From Hypomyces perniciosus (lineage: Eukaryota > Ascomycota > Sordariomycetes > Hypocreales > Hypocreaceae): DNA of 64,000 nt. The stretch lies in contig SPDT01000005.1 of assembly GCA_008477525.1 (NCBI GenBank), positions 930,001 through 994,000 of the forward strand, read 5' to 3'. The notes under the pieces were generated by a model. The model did no database searches. It saw only the letters and a list, made by a program, of their open reading frames with translations, and was not told the DNA's origin. How positions within the stretch are numbered: the stretch's first letter is position 1; each line of letters starts with the position of its first letter. The translations under genes and the position numbers were made by a program. Below, piece by piece: positions 11,143 through 22,092 of the stretch.

Positions 11143-13455
11143 TCACGCCTTTTGTCTCGAGGCCTTGTACCGCACCTCCACGCCCTTCTTCTCAACTCCT
11201 AGTCTCGCCGCAACAACACCGCCCAGCAAGCCCGGGAATAGCCACGGGTACTGTAACATTTCCGCCTCGAAGGCATTGATCGTCTCGCGCGCTAGGGAGG
11301 TGAACTTTTCGTCGCCGAGGAGATCACCTAGTCGGAATAGGTTCGAGACGGAGACGCCATTGGTGGAGGGCAGGGAGGTGTCCATGCCGTCTTTGAGGCG
11401 GAGGATGGTGTGTGGAGAGGAAGATATCGTTGAGTAAAATGCGCCGGCGGTATCATAGAAGAGGTTGATCTGGGATTCTACATCGTATTGTTAGTTATGC
11501 GAAATTCAAGGGGTGAGTAAAAAAGGAGGTCTTACTTTGAAGATCATCGGCGAATTGAAGGTACGCCTCATCGCCGGTAGCGTCGAAGAGATCCAAGAGG
11601 CCGTACGTGAAGTACGCATAGTCATCTGCAAAGCCTTCAGTATCCCTCCCATCACTCCATATTCGATACAAAATCTTGTTCTTTTCGTCCCAGAGCTTCT
11701 CCTTAATGAAGCTTACACACTTCTTCGCCACGTCCAAGTACTTCTTGCTTTGCTCTGGCTTCACCTCTTTCAGTGCAGCTGCAGAACGTGCCAGCGACGA
11801 TACTACCAGTCCGTTCCAGCCTGCGACGACCTTGTCATCCAGTTCTGGTCGCACACGCTCCTTCTCCCTCCTTTTCTTCAGTTCTTCTTTGGCGGTTTTT
11901 ATATACTTCTCCACGGTCTCAACGGGAATACTGAATTGCTTGGCAAGTTCATCGGGGGTCTTTCGGATTCTCAGGATGTTCTGGTTGATAAAATCGTCGT
12001 TCGGGTCATGGGTCTCGTCTACATTACCGTCTTCTAAAATTCCCCAGTAAACTGCAACCACTGGACTAATGTGCTTATCAGCCGCATCGACAGCAGTATC
12101 GAATTCTCGTCGGGTCCATAGATAGTAAGCCCCTTCTCTCACGTCCCTGTAACCTCTCCTGGGATATGAGTCGGCTGCTTCTGAAGATGCAAAACCACCT
12201 TCCTTGAGGGCGATGGGGGAAGATGTCAGGTACTCAGCAAGCTCAATGACAACGTCATAAAACTCGTTGTCTTCCTTTCCTCCACTCATGCGCCAGGCCT
12301 CAAGGTACAAGTGGAGCAGCGAGGCATTGTCCACAACCAGCTTCTCGAAATTTGGGATGCTCCAGTCAGGGGTAACAGAGCAGCGAGCGAAACCAGTCCC
12401 CCCGATATGATCGTGAAGTGCTCCGTCGCGGATTTTCCGTAGCGTATCCAGTGCCATTTCCACAGCATGTTTGCACTCAGCCTCGCCCACCACGTCCTGA
12501 ACTTCACTAGGAAACGTTACCAGATTCAGCAAAAAGGCCAGCTTCGGCGGCGTCAAGAATTTCGGGGCCAGACCGAAACCTCCGTATACAGGGTCAAAAG
12601 TACCAGCTATGTGTGTATACGCTTCCTCAAGCTGATCAAGGTCCAATTCGCTCGAGACTGTTGCACTCTTTTCTTGGGTCTTGACAGGCTGGAGGGGCGC
12701 TGGTGTAGCCCATCCGGATGGCGCTATCTGCTGTGATGGTACGATGCTTCGAGTTCCCAGCGTTCCTTCGGCAGCAAACTCGCGCAGTTGGTCCAGGACT
12801 TCTGTTGCCTCTTTTCGACACCTGGCTTGTTGATCTGTCCATATGTTTTGGACCTTCTTCAGTATGACCAGAAAATCCAGTGGCTCATCTCCGTGGTCCT
12901 CAGAGCTTCGCCTCGTCGTACCAGGACCGGGCCAGTAGGTACCTCCAAAGAGAGGTTCCATCTCGGGAGTGAGAAATACGTTCAGCGGCCATCCTCCAGA
13001 GTTGCTCACGGCTTGCACATAGTTCATGTAAATGGTATCGATATCGGGGCGGGCCTCACTGTCAACAATGACAGGAACGAAGGAATCGTTAATGATGGCG
13101 GCGCATTCGGGGTTCGAGAAGGATTCTAAGCACATGAGGTGGCAGTCTTGCCAAGTCAGTTCCAGTGACCAAAGGAGATGAAGCATGTGGGGAGATGCTT
13201 ACAGTGACATGCTTTGTAACCAATATGCAGGAATATCAGCTTATTCTCCTCTTTCGCGCGCTCCACGCTCTCGTTATCCAGCAACTGCCACGCAACCAAA
13301 CTCTCCCCGTGGCTTCTGATAAAAGGAGTCTTGCCTCCCTTTGCACGGTTCTGTAAAGGCGGCAGTTCAGCAAGGGGACTGCTGATATCTCCTGCATCTG
13401 GCGGGGTTGTCGACTTCATGGCAGCCGCCGATGCCGTCAGCTCGGAAACAACCAT
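11143..13455 (-). CDS. DUF255 / SPATA20-like thioredoxin-fold protein
   Basis: Member of the DUF255 (YyaL, SSP411, SPATA20) family. These have an N-terminal thioredoxin-like domain followed by an (alpha/alpha)6 toroid like that of N-acylglucosamine 2-epimerases; the biochemical function is not established. Three exons give 732 residues: 13203-13455, 11536-13146 and 11477-11143. The N-terminal domain includes SHGESLVAWQ and the CH-x-CH site (residues 83-87), then VIVDSEARPDIDTIYMNYVQAVSNSGGWPLNVFLTPEMEPLFGGTYWP split over conserved blocks. The site reads CHYCH across intron 1, where bacterial and animal members usually have CHWCH. The toroid region contains GGFGLAPKF and HDHIGGTGFARCSVTPDWSIPNFEK, which are family hallmarks. 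The last exon rebuilds LFYDTAGAFYST. The protein starts at a good-context ATG; a mitochondrial role is possible but not shown. Confidence 0.92.
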
Positions 13456-15036
13456 GGCGATGGATTTGATATATGCGATGTTCGTCTATCAAGATAAGGC
13501 CAAGAAGCTGATTCCCCGAGGTATGGGCCGGCTTGACTCGAATTGAATCCGACGTAATCCGTGGAACCTGAAGTGGGGAGGCCGGCAATCGGGGGATGAT
13601 GCGATGATAAGAGACAAACAGCTTGCTGCGAGTCTCACGCGCTCCTCTGATTGTACGCGAAATCAAACGATGCACCCAAATATTCCCGCAGGAAATGAAG
13701 CGATGTTAGGAGAAGGATTGGCGCAATAACTGAAGCTGAACTGGCTAATGACGGAATTGCTTCTGGGGTACGAACTAAATATGTACCGACCCCGCCGAGG
13801 GGTAGGTATCCCAAGGTGTCCAAGATGCTACCCTACACTACTAACACATAATATTTGGGCAAATGTCATGGGATAATGACCAACTTTATTCGCTACTGGA
13901 CTCGAAGAAGATTAAGGTTAGTACTCCTTCACAAGTAGTTTTTTAACCTCATGTAGAGCATGGCAGTTATCTCGTCGATCGTCAAGTGTGTTAGCGTCTG
14001 TATTAGGATCGCATCATGCTGCTGCTTATACATGGCCTACCTCCCTACGCGCAAGTTTTAGAATGACCAATTCAGAAGTTGAAGAATGCAAAGAAAAATT
14101 AGACGCAGTTCTGATACGAATTGCATTACCCAATTACCGCAAACGACTATTGCAGTGATTAATGGTCCAATCTAGTGCTTCTTCTCAGGATCAGCTGAAG
14201 TTTGCTGCAAGCGAGTATAACAGCCTGATTCGGGCAGCTTCTTCGTAAATATACGCACCAACCAAGAATCTGACGGATGTTGCGGTAGAATTGCCTTTGG
14301 GGGCTGTGATTGAGTTGGGTTTTTAGTCCAGCCAAAGCAAGGTTTCCTCTTGGGTGAAAAAAAACTGCAATATTCCTGTGGCCAAAATAGCTGAAGAATA
14401 CGATAGATATATGGAGTTATTAACTACATATATATGACATTGCAAAGGGTTGTCCATGCTGTATTATGCGGCATACAATACAACCGAAACGATTACCTGA
14501 ACTGGAATCGTTATATACAATCAAGCCCGCATTTAACCATGAAAGCAAACGGGTCTGTCAATACTCCGTAGTCTGTTTTTCTTTATTGTACATCCAAGTA
14601 CTAACCAAGTTGCCCGCTTAATTAACAACCAGAACAGTCTTAGCTTCCAAGTTCTACAAGTATTAATCCTCCATTTCACATATATTTTTGTATCATACAT
14701 GTCATATGCAGGGTTTTATAGCTCCCAAGGATAATATCATAATAGTCGTGTTATATGCTTGGCTCTGTGACAGTTCAGTGAATCCAAATTAGCCATCTTG
14801 GGTGTGATTGATGATGCAATGGGGTACCTGTGGTACCTGGTGGTACAGTAGATTAGCCGTGTCCAGGGTTGTGGGGCCGGCGTCTCACTAATGCACCGAC
14901 TTATCGATAACCGGAACCTCGATCGGTTCGGAGTACGGAGTACATGAAGCGTCGACCTAACAGTGCTTCTTGAACTCGCCTTGTGCTTCTCTTCTACCCC
15001 TACCATCTCCCTTCTCTGGGTGATTTCTTGCACATC
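13456..15036. promoter_or_regulatory. Divergent AT-rich intergenic region, DUF255 gene / atg29
   Basis: About 1.6 kb separates the two divergent starts. The part from about 13850 to 14740 is clearly AT-rich with few open frames. Two TACTCCGTA/TACGGAGTA words (14562-14570, 14934-14942) lie upstream of atg29, the second 95 bp before its ATG. No gene is supported. Confidence 0.5.
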
Positions 15037-16480
15037 ATGGCGGAGCCCCAGTACACTGTGTTTATCAGGGTCCCCATGCCTCGGGGGACCTTCGTCGATC
15101 CGCCACCGGTACGATAAGGTCGCAGCTATGACTGGCGCAAACGCTTGTACTGACAAGGCTCTCTAGGTCAACTGGGACACGACGAAGGATGACGCTCTAT
15201 GGAAGATACTGTCTGGGGCAACGCAGACGGAAATTGACTGTGAGACGACTCAAACAACGAACGTCTGCTCAAGAATGCCGCTAACAATCTCGCAGGGAAT
15301 CTAGCGTTCGTCATGTCACCCATCGTCCCGGTCTTCACATACTAACATTTGACAGAGCCGACCGCTTCGAGGTGCCAGTCGACTTCTTGCTCCAACAGGT
15401 AGACTACCTCACCGAACGACACGCATCCCAAGTCCGCGCCCAAGTCCGAAAAGCAACTGCAGCAGCAAAGGGCTCCACTGCTCCGTCACCCATACCTGGC
15501 TCCGATTCGGTCGGTGTTGGCCATCATCGAACTGCATCGGCTCTATCTATACGTCGCGACTCGCCTTTGCCCCGCAATGAAGGCAGCAGTGTTGCGGCTG
15601 CAGGCAACACATCAGTCCGGCCAACTATCTCGCGCAACACGTCAGCCAATACCGCAGTTTTGAAGGATGTGGATAGTTCGTCTGCGAGGATAGGCAGCAA
15701 GCCAATAGCCCGGCCAACCGAACATGCTGGGCGAACACGACTGTCATCGCTACCGGTGGCGTCGCCAACGACGGCCAAATCCCCCGAGCTTCCCCTCGAG
15801 CCGGAGCGACTAGCCTCACCAGAGCCAGCCGATGAGTTAAGCTCGCCCACGTCATCTGACGATGAGTCAAGCCCTGCCCAGTCTCGCATCATTCGCCGAC
15901 CACCCCGGTTCCAGCAGCAGGAAACATATGCGGGCTACCAAGGCGACGATGATGACGAATCAGAGCCTGCATTCCAGCCATACAAGCCCCCCGAGAGTGA
16001 TACATCGTCGCATGACCTAGCATCTACCTTGAGAGGCGACGGTCGGACCGGAAGGCGCAGTCTCAAGAATTCAGGCAGAAACCCAATCCACCACTCACAG
16101 ACATCCGACTCTTCTGCAGGCTCCCATGCGATCATCCAGCGACCTGGCAAATCACGCGATCAAAAGGGTTCTGGCCCCTTATCGCCTCGTCGCACGGCTG
16201 AGTTGTCCGGGGCTCGCAGTTCGCGTGAGGGCAGTGATGGGACGCCTAGCATGGGGAGTAGCTTTAGTGACCTAGATGGTATGTATTTTTTTCTTCTTTT
16301 TTTTCTTTTGGAAAAACCTTTGTGCCTGCACCGGCTAACCTGGATTTTGCAGATGCATCGGTGACACAGTCGGCATTGGAGGAGGCTCTAGCTAGCCACA
16401 TGAATAATGGAGCTGGAAGTCGCTTCAGCATCAGCCAGGCGTTCCGGAGTCGCTATTACACCCCGAGCTCAAACGCGTGA
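15037..16480 (+). CDS. atg29: Autophagy-related protein 29
   Basis: Component of the Atg17-Atg29-Atg31 scaffold that starts the phagophore assembly site in bulk autophagy. Five exons give 401 residues: 15037-15108, 15167-15239, 15296-15305 (10 nt), 15356-16278 and 16353-16480. The conserved N-terminal domain (about residues 1-85) reads YTVFIRVPMPRGTFVDPPPVNWD, then KDDALWKILS, DWNLAADRFEVPVDFLLQQ and SQVRAQVRK. The 10-nt exon encodes W-N-L-A and is needed to keep this block in frame. The rest is a low-complexity tail rich in Ser, Pro, Arg and Asp, as in other filamentous-fungal Atg29 proteins, ending in a short conserved region (SALEEALASHM...SRFSISQAFRSRYYTP). Intron 3 uses a GTTCGT donor. 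The next gene on the same strand starts 591 bp downstream. Confidence 0.93.
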
Positions 16481-17071
16481 TACCATTTTGTGTTGTTTTT
16501 TTCTTTCTGTCAGCGTATGGTATTTGTATTTGGACTTGGATTTGAATTTGTAATCCTGGATGGTAGGTAGGCGTCTCACATGCGGAGTTGGGTCTTGTAC
16601 GACCTGGAGGTAGGGTTTCTTTTTGACGGATATCATGTGTAGCCCATATGGTGCACATTAAATCTCATGGCCTCTTTTTCTTACGAATTATGGTAAACAC
16701 TGGATTAGACGAAGACATGAAGGATACACACATCATCTGTAATTTATAGTGCAACAATAGTCAGAGCTCTCTTCTCTTAATCAATGCATATTTCGCGGGA
16801 TGTATTTTAAAGGGGGGCAGCCTACAACGGATGCTTGCAGTTGGCAAGAAATTTCACGTATAAAGAATCTACACAAAGCCCTACGATTTTGCGTCTCTCT
16901 TTCATGAACTTGAAGACTGTTCCCCAGACTCTTCTGCCGCATCAGTCAGCAGCAGCCTTCCTCTCATCACTTGTCTCTTCACACCGTTCTCCCACAACTT
17001 GCTACCTCAAAGAACCTGATATCACTTCTAATCAGCAAAGAGGCCAATAGCCCTTTACGACTAAATCCATC
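16481..17071. other. Intergenic region between atg29 and the Arb2-domain gene
   Basis: 591 bp between two genes on the plus strand, carrying the atg29 3' UTR and the next promoter. A T/G-rich stretch (about 16495-16560) follows the atg29 stop. No gene is supported. Confidence 0.55.
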
Positions 17072-18502
17072 ATGTTTCGTCGTCACTGGTCGGGGCTCCC
17101 GAAGGATGTTTCCTTCCCGTCCGACTTGAAGGGACTCGGGTTAGTATCCTCGACATCAAGGCCCTTTTCCTTTCTTCGCCACTAATCTGCTTCTATAGAT
17201 ACTTCATCAACGATGACGATGAAATTCGATCGATCGAGAACCCGGATTATTACTTCAAGTTCTTCCTCAACCGCAACCCACGCATTAACGTGCGCCAGCG
17301 CTTCGAGTTCGACCGTAAGTGCGGTCTCAGACGCTGCTACTCCCCTAATGTTTTCTCACCCCGGTATAGATGCTATGGAGGCCATTGTCCACGAACGACT
17401 GGAAAAGGAAGGCTTGCAAAAGATCACACTCCCCCTGGGCACTTCGAGCACTCATCCTCATGTCCCCATCTTTGTCAGCCCCGACCTCGACTCAAAGTCT
17501 CGCATCGTTGTCATCTTTGGCGAACCCGTACAGGAACTTGGACTCGTTGCCAAGCGGATTGCCAATGGCGCAGGAGGAATCAATGAAGGGAGCATAGTCT
17601 CTGTTGTCCGCGGCATCAAGACACAAGAGTCGTCTGATACGGATACCTCTCCTCCAGGAATCATCCTCGCAAACATGGGCCAGCTTCACTGGTGGCCAGA
17701 GGGGAAGCGTGCTATTACCGTCGCAGCCAGTGCGGCGGTGCCGCTGCCTAGCCTGGTGCATGTGGGTAGACGACATGTGCCAGAGTTGAATGATATCCCA
17801 GGCAATGAGGATCCGGCCAAGCATGTCAACTATGTGTTCAACGAGGTACTCGCCAAACTGGCCAGAGAAGCGGCAAAGGTGGACGTCATAGCTATCGGAG
17901 AAACCTGCGAGATCGTGGAGAGATTCTTGGACGATGAGAAAACCTGGGCTACTTGGGGTAACAGGCTTAACGCCATGGTGCTTCTGGGCCCGGTGTACAC
18001 AGCAGATGGTCTGACCAACACTGGCTTCAAGGAGTTTTTGATCAAGGTGAGTACACTGCCGCCTCTACATCTACCATGCTAACATATCCAGCGATCTCGA
18101 GCCTATCTCGTCTCCCCAGATCCCACTGACACTCCCCTTGCACCTCCTGACGGCAACCTGGGCGCAAGCATCCCACCCCTCGGCTGCCCCTGCTTCTCCT
18201 CCTCCGAGGCGCAACACGTCGAAATGATCATCATCCAAGCCCGGGCCAAGGTACTTTCGTATCTCGAAGATGTTGCTCTGGATCCGAACTTTGAGAACCC
18301 AGCAATCACCGTTGCTGAGCGCCCTGAGAAAGAATTCACCGAGGATGATTGGAACAACCTCCCCGACGAGCAGAGACCACAGATCGCCACCGTGGATCCG
18401 GAGGCCATGAACCAAGAGCTGAAGCAGCTTCGGCGATGGAGGAAGTTTGAGGAGACCGGGGAGGCGCCGGACTCGGACTCAGACTCGGATTTCGACTCCT
18501 GA
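17072..18502 (+). CDS. Arb2-domain protein
   Basis: Protein of the Arb2/FAM172 family, related to fission yeast Arb2 (Argonaute siRNA chaperone complex) and to the non-catalytic Arb2 domain of Hda1-type histone deacetylases. Four exons give 423 residues: 17072-17139, 17199-17314, 17370-18046 and 18092-18502. The start MFRRHWSGLPKDVSFPSDLKGLGYFIND is typical of the family. The core, an alpha/beta-hydrolase-like fold, contains VPIFVSPDLDSKSRIVVIFGE, ILANMGQLHWWPEGKRA and NAMVLLGPVY. The motif VIAIGETCE replaces a GxSxG nucleophile elbow, so a hydrolase activity is doubtful. The C-terminus is acidic with a DSDSD tail. Whether it works in heterochromatin or RNA silencing here is an inference from family only. 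Convergent with the following gene, about 206 bp between stops. Confidence 0.85.
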
Positions 18503-18708
18503 GCTGAAGATGGTGGGATACTCCACTCCTCCTCCCCTTTAAAAACTTGCGAATGAAGATGCAAATAACGCATCGGGTATGAAGCTATATCCACATATAA
18601 AATAACTAGTCGTACATGAAATCAATCCATTCACGACGCCAGTGCCAGACATGCTTTTCATACACACCTATACTCATACATGGCTAGACTCCAAGCCAAA
18701 TGTAGAAA

Positions 18709-20349
18709 CTACGCCTTGAATATTGACGTGAGTCCAGCTACTGGTGCCTTTACCTCCTCTAACAACTCCTTGGTCCTTCTCACGCGTTCCTGGACCACGG
18801 CCTCCTCAGCCGCCCACCGACCCTCTGTTTCTTGCGGACCACTCCAGAATGAGAACATGCCGGGCTTGGAACCACTGTCTTTCTTTGCCTTCTCAGTTCT
18901 TGCGAGTCTTGATACCATTGTCGACCAGTTATCAAGGCCTGTGGACAGACACTCCCGACAGGTTTGCTTTGCGTCACGGTCTTTCATGTCATTTTTCAGA
19001 TTGCGGAGCTGCTCTTCTGCTAGATCGACTCCGTCTCGTGTCCATGCAAGACCCTCATCCTTTGATCCAGTAGCGTAGAGGATTTCGCCAATGTAGAGAT
19101 TCAGAGAGGCTTCTTGGCAGCGCTCAAATGCACTGCGCCAGGGTGGTTGTGTGCCATCGGGTGGAGGTGGCGGATACTCCGGCGGCGCAAAGAAGTTGAG
19201 AATTTGTTGGTAGAGAGGGTCGTGTTTCGGTCGGGAAGAGGATATGTGTGGGGCGTCATTGGAGAGAGAGCGGCGGGTCTTGAGGACGGAGAGATAAATA
19301 GGGAGAGCAGAGGAGACATCGCCTTTGCGGGCCTTGTAGTTGGCCATGGCAGTGAGTGCATCCAAGACGTTCATGGAGGGCGGGCTGGCACGATCTTTCA
19401 GGGTGAAGGTCTTGGGATCATATGGTAGGTTTGACACATCCGATCCTTGAATCGCTTCCGCCAGTGCCAAACTATATAGGGACTCGGGACCCTCTGAGCT
19501 GCCCTTGAATTCCAAGAAACTTGCGTATTCCAGCGCTGCCTCCACCTTTTGCCGAGGGGTTAATCCCTTGGTCGCAAGAATCTTCACGTACCAATTATCG
19601 GCGGAGGGATAGGCCAGTTCGCAGTCTTCTTCCCTGGGCGCATGCGGATTTCCGGGAGAGATCGGCGTCGGTCGCGGATTCGAGGGGCCGATAACGAACT
19701 CGGGAGGAGTCACGATGTTGCGCGTTACATCTCGAAGCCAGCCGTCAACATGCTCCGCGGCTTTGGCAGCGAGCATAATGGCCTCGAAATAGCCTCTCCT
19801 CCATTCCTCCGATTTTGCTGAGATGTCGCAAGCAATGAACTCGCCTGGTACTTCTAATTTCGGATCGACTTGATCTGAGAGCTTTACCACGTCCTGTCCT
19901 CCAAGCTTTGGATCTTCCAGTCGAATAACGACTCCTCGTGACAACTCCAATGACCTAGCCCAATTGACCTCTCCGTTTTTCGGATCCCTGAAGTTATTCG
20001 CGTCTCGTAGGAATTTTCTCGTCAGGTAATGCCACTCATGTGGTGTTGGAAACTCTCGCTCGACAACCTCCTCGTTGATGGCGAAGAAAATCATTAAAAC
20101 GCAGATAACAACCCCCCAGAGCGTAATCGTATAGCGCGCAACAAGCTTCACCTCATGCTTCAGCCATCGTCTCCGTTCTGATGTGAAGGATCGCACGAGG
20201 TTCGGACTCGTTTTCGGGACAGAGAGAAACGGGAGGATCGGTCGCGACCTGGTGGTCAGTCGGGTTTGGTTGACGAAGCGTCGAAGGCATTGCGATCGAG
20301 AGTTTTTCGGGATGAAGATGACCCTGCGAACAACCAGTCTTGGGGCCAT
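18709..20349 (-). CDS. Mitochondrial-type single-pass membrane protein with helical repeats
   Basis: Intronless gene of 546 residues from the ATG at 20349 (context gccATGG). An upstream in-frame ATG at 20439 would add 30 residues but has a poor context. The first 60-70 residues are rich in Arg, Ser and Thr with almost no acidic residue, like a mitochondrial presequence. They are followed by one hydrophobic helix (about residues 74-91, ITLWGVVICVLMIFFA). The rest is soluble and helical with TPR-like stretches (VEAALEYASFLEFKGSS, ALTAMANYKARKGDVSSALPIYLSVL, EASLNLYIGEILYATGSKDEG). From memory, homologues in related genomes often carry the label 'MFS maltose permease'; one transmembrane segment makes that label untenable. 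The function is unknown. It shares a short divergent promoter with the tRNA dehydratase gene. Confidence 0.85.
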   Translation of the reverse strand: MAPRLVVRRVIFIPKNSRSQCLRRFVNQTRLTTRSRPILPFLSVPKTSPNLVRSFTSERRRWLKHEVKLVARYTITLWGVVICVLMIFFAINEEVVEREFPTPHEWHYLTRKFLRDANNFRDPKNGEVNWARSLELSRGVVIRLEDPKLGGQDVVKLSDQVDPKLEVPGEFIACDISAKSEEWRRGYFEAIMLAAKAAEHVDGWLRDVTRNIVTPPEFVIGPSNPRPTPISPGNPHAPREEDCELAYPSADNWYVKILATKGLTPRQKVEAALEYASFLEFKGSSEGPESLYSLALAEAIQGSDVSNLPYDPKTFTLKDRASPPSMNVLDALTAMANYKARKGDVSSALPIYLSVLKTRRSLSNDAPHISSSRPKHDPLYQQILNFFAPPEYPPPPPDGTQPPWRSAFERCQEASLNLYIGEILYATGSKDEGLAWTRDGVDLAEEQLRNLKNDMKDRDAKQTCRECLSTGLDNWSTMVSRLARTEKAKKDSGSKPGMFSFWSGPQETEGRWAAEEAVVQERVRRTKELLEEVKAPVAGLTSIFKA

Positions 20350-20586
20350 GGCGACTCTTCCCCAGGGAGCTGCAGCTCCAGGCAGGCTGGATATAGAAGC
20401 ACAAAGAGTTGTAGATTGTTGGATCGTCAAACAGCGCATATGACTAAGCCAAGCGTTGGCCCCACTGATTGTCGAATTATCACCAGTCTTTTAGTGTTGA
20501 TCTTTTTAGCCAATGAATCTCCTGTGTCTCTTGTGAATTGATATACTGGCACATCATTTTGCACTTTTCATCATTATGTGAACAAG
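20350..20586. promoter_or_regulatory. Bidirectional promoter
   Basis: The 237 bp between the ATG of the minus-strand membrane-protein gene (20349) and the ATG of the plus-strand tRNA dehydratase gene (20587) must serve both. If the longer minus-strand start (20439) is used, only 147 bp remain. No TATA box stands out. Confidence 0.55.
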
Positions 20587-22092
20587 ATGTCCTCGTTTAT
20601 TTCTGAAAATCCCCGCTTTCAACTACTTGCGACTGCTGCCCTGTCCGGCGCAACTGTTGCCAGTCTCCTTCTTGGATATCAAGCCCTGGAAAGAGAAGGG
20701 AAACTCTCCGAACTCAAGAACTTGATACCTTCGCTATCAAATGCCACAAAAAATTCCAAGGGGGCATGTACTTCATCAGCCTCAGCGATAGACCCTGAAG
20801 ATGCACGAAATCAAGCGTTAGCCAGGCGCGCACAGGCTGGAGACTTTGATGAGGAGCTCATCCTTGAGCAGCTTGCCCGCAATCAAGTGTTCCTTACACC
20901 AGAAGGCCTACAAAAGCTACGCAATTCTTTTGTCATTGTTGTGGGATGTGGTGGCGTGGGTTCTCACTGCACCGCTTTACTGGCGAGATCAGGAGTCTCC
21001 AAGATTAGGCTCATCGATTTCGATCAAGTCACCCTCAGCTCTTTGAACAGACATGCCGTTGCGACCCTGGCTGATGTGGGCACCCCGAAGGTGCTGTGTT
21101 TGCAGAATCGACTAATTGCTGTCACCCCATGGGTCAAATTCGATTGTTGTTTGCGGAAGTTTGACGAAAAGGGTGCTGCTGAGCTGTTGTCACCATGGCA
21201 AGAGGACGGAATGAAGCCGGCCTTTGTTATTGACGCAATCGATAACATTGACACCAAGGTCGCCCTTTTGAAGTACTGTTACGATAACGATTTGCCGGTC
21301 ATCAGTTCCATGGGAGCCGGCTGCAAGGGGGACCCAACAAGAATCATCGTGGGAGACATTGGCACGAGCACAGATGATGGACTGTCAAGGGCAACGAGAA
21401 GACGACTAAAGCTGCTGGGAATCACTAGTGGAATTCCAGTGGTGTACTCAACGGAGAAGACAGGCGAAGGCAAGGCTGAGCTGCTTCCCTTGCCCGAGGA
21501 AGAGTTCCAAAAGGGCTCCGTGGGGGATCTGGGAGTCATGCCTAACTTCCGTGTTAGGATTCTGCCAGTTCTGGGAACAATGCCTGCTATATTTGGCTTG
21601 ACGGCTGCAAACCATGTCATCCTGAAGATCACGGGCTATCCCATCGACTATGTGCCGGCCAAGGGCCGCGAACGAATGTATGAAGGCATTCTTACATACG
21701 TTCAGGGTTCCGAAGAGAAGCTCGCCCGACTCTTTGTCCCCGGCACAACTGGCTTGAAGACGCCGTTAACCTTGGGTGACGTGGCCTTCCTGTCAGAGGA
21801 GTTGTATCACGGTCGAAGCATCCTCAGTGGCATTCCGACGAAGTTGGTGTTGATTCGATGGCGGAAACCGGAAGGCAGCAGCATGAATGTCATCGGTGAG
21901 GGCAAGGATGAGCAGAAATGCAGCACAATCAGGTTGAGGGACCTGGTTTGCATGACGAAAGAAGAGGGGGCTCGGCACGAGAAAGAGATCTTCAAGGCCG
22001 GCAAGCCATTGGAAGAATTATACGATGCCGAGACCATCAAGAGAGTTGAGGCGAAGATTGTGGAGGCTGCAAAGTATGAACAATTTAGATGA
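20587..22092 (+). CDS. TCD: tRNA threonylcarbamoyladenosine dehydratase (Tcd1/Tcd2, TcdA family)
   Basis: E1-like enzyme that uses ATP to cyclise t6A37 of ANN-decoding tRNAs to ct6A; the yeast enzymes lie on the mitochondrial outer membrane. Intronless, 501 residues from the ATG at 20587; a GTG three codons earlier is not a plausible start. Residues about 10-33 form one hydrophobic segment (LLATAALSGATVASLLLGY), fitting an N-terminal membrane anchor. The adenylation domain starts with LARNQVFLTPEG and the nucleotide loop VVGCGGVGSH (GCGGVG at 120-125), then IDFDQVTLSSLNRHAVAT and VIDAIDNIDTKVALLKYC. MGAGCKGDPTRI contains the conserved Cys region of TcdA. A C-terminal extension of more than 100 residues beyond the bacterial length is usual in fungi. 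The neighbour across the shared promoter also looks mitochondrial. Confidence 0.93.
   Translation: MSSFISENPRFQLLATAALSGATVASLLLGYQALEREGKLSELKNLIPSLSNATKNSKGACTSSASAIDPEDARNQALARRAQAGDFDEELILEQLARNQVFLTPEGLQKLRNSFVIVVGCGGVGSHCTALLARSGVSKIRLIDFDQVTLSSLNRHAVATLADVGTPKVLCLQNRLIAVTPWVKFDCCLRKFDEKGAAELLSPWQEDGMKPAFVIDAIDNIDTKVALLKYCYDNDLPVISSMGAGCKGDPTRIIVGDIGTSTDDGLSRATRRRLKLLGITSGIPVVYSTEKTGEGKAELLPLPEEEFQKGSVGDLGVMPNFRVRILPVLGTMPAIFGLTAANHVILKITGYPIDYVPAKGRERMYEGILTYVQGSEEKLARLFVPGTTGLKTPLTLGDVAFLSEELYHGRSILSGIPTKLVLIRWRKPEGSSMNVIGEGKDEQKCSTIRLRDLVCMTKEEGARHEKEIFKAGKPLEELYDAETIKRVEAKIVEAAKYEQFR

Noticed and set aside
18709..20349. Sugar permease annotation
   Set aside because: Only one hydrophobic helix is present; a transporter would need about twelve.
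20578..20586. GTG start three codons before the tRNA dehydratase ATG
   Set aside because: Fungal nuclear genes rarely start at GTG, and the ATG at 20587 has a suitable context.
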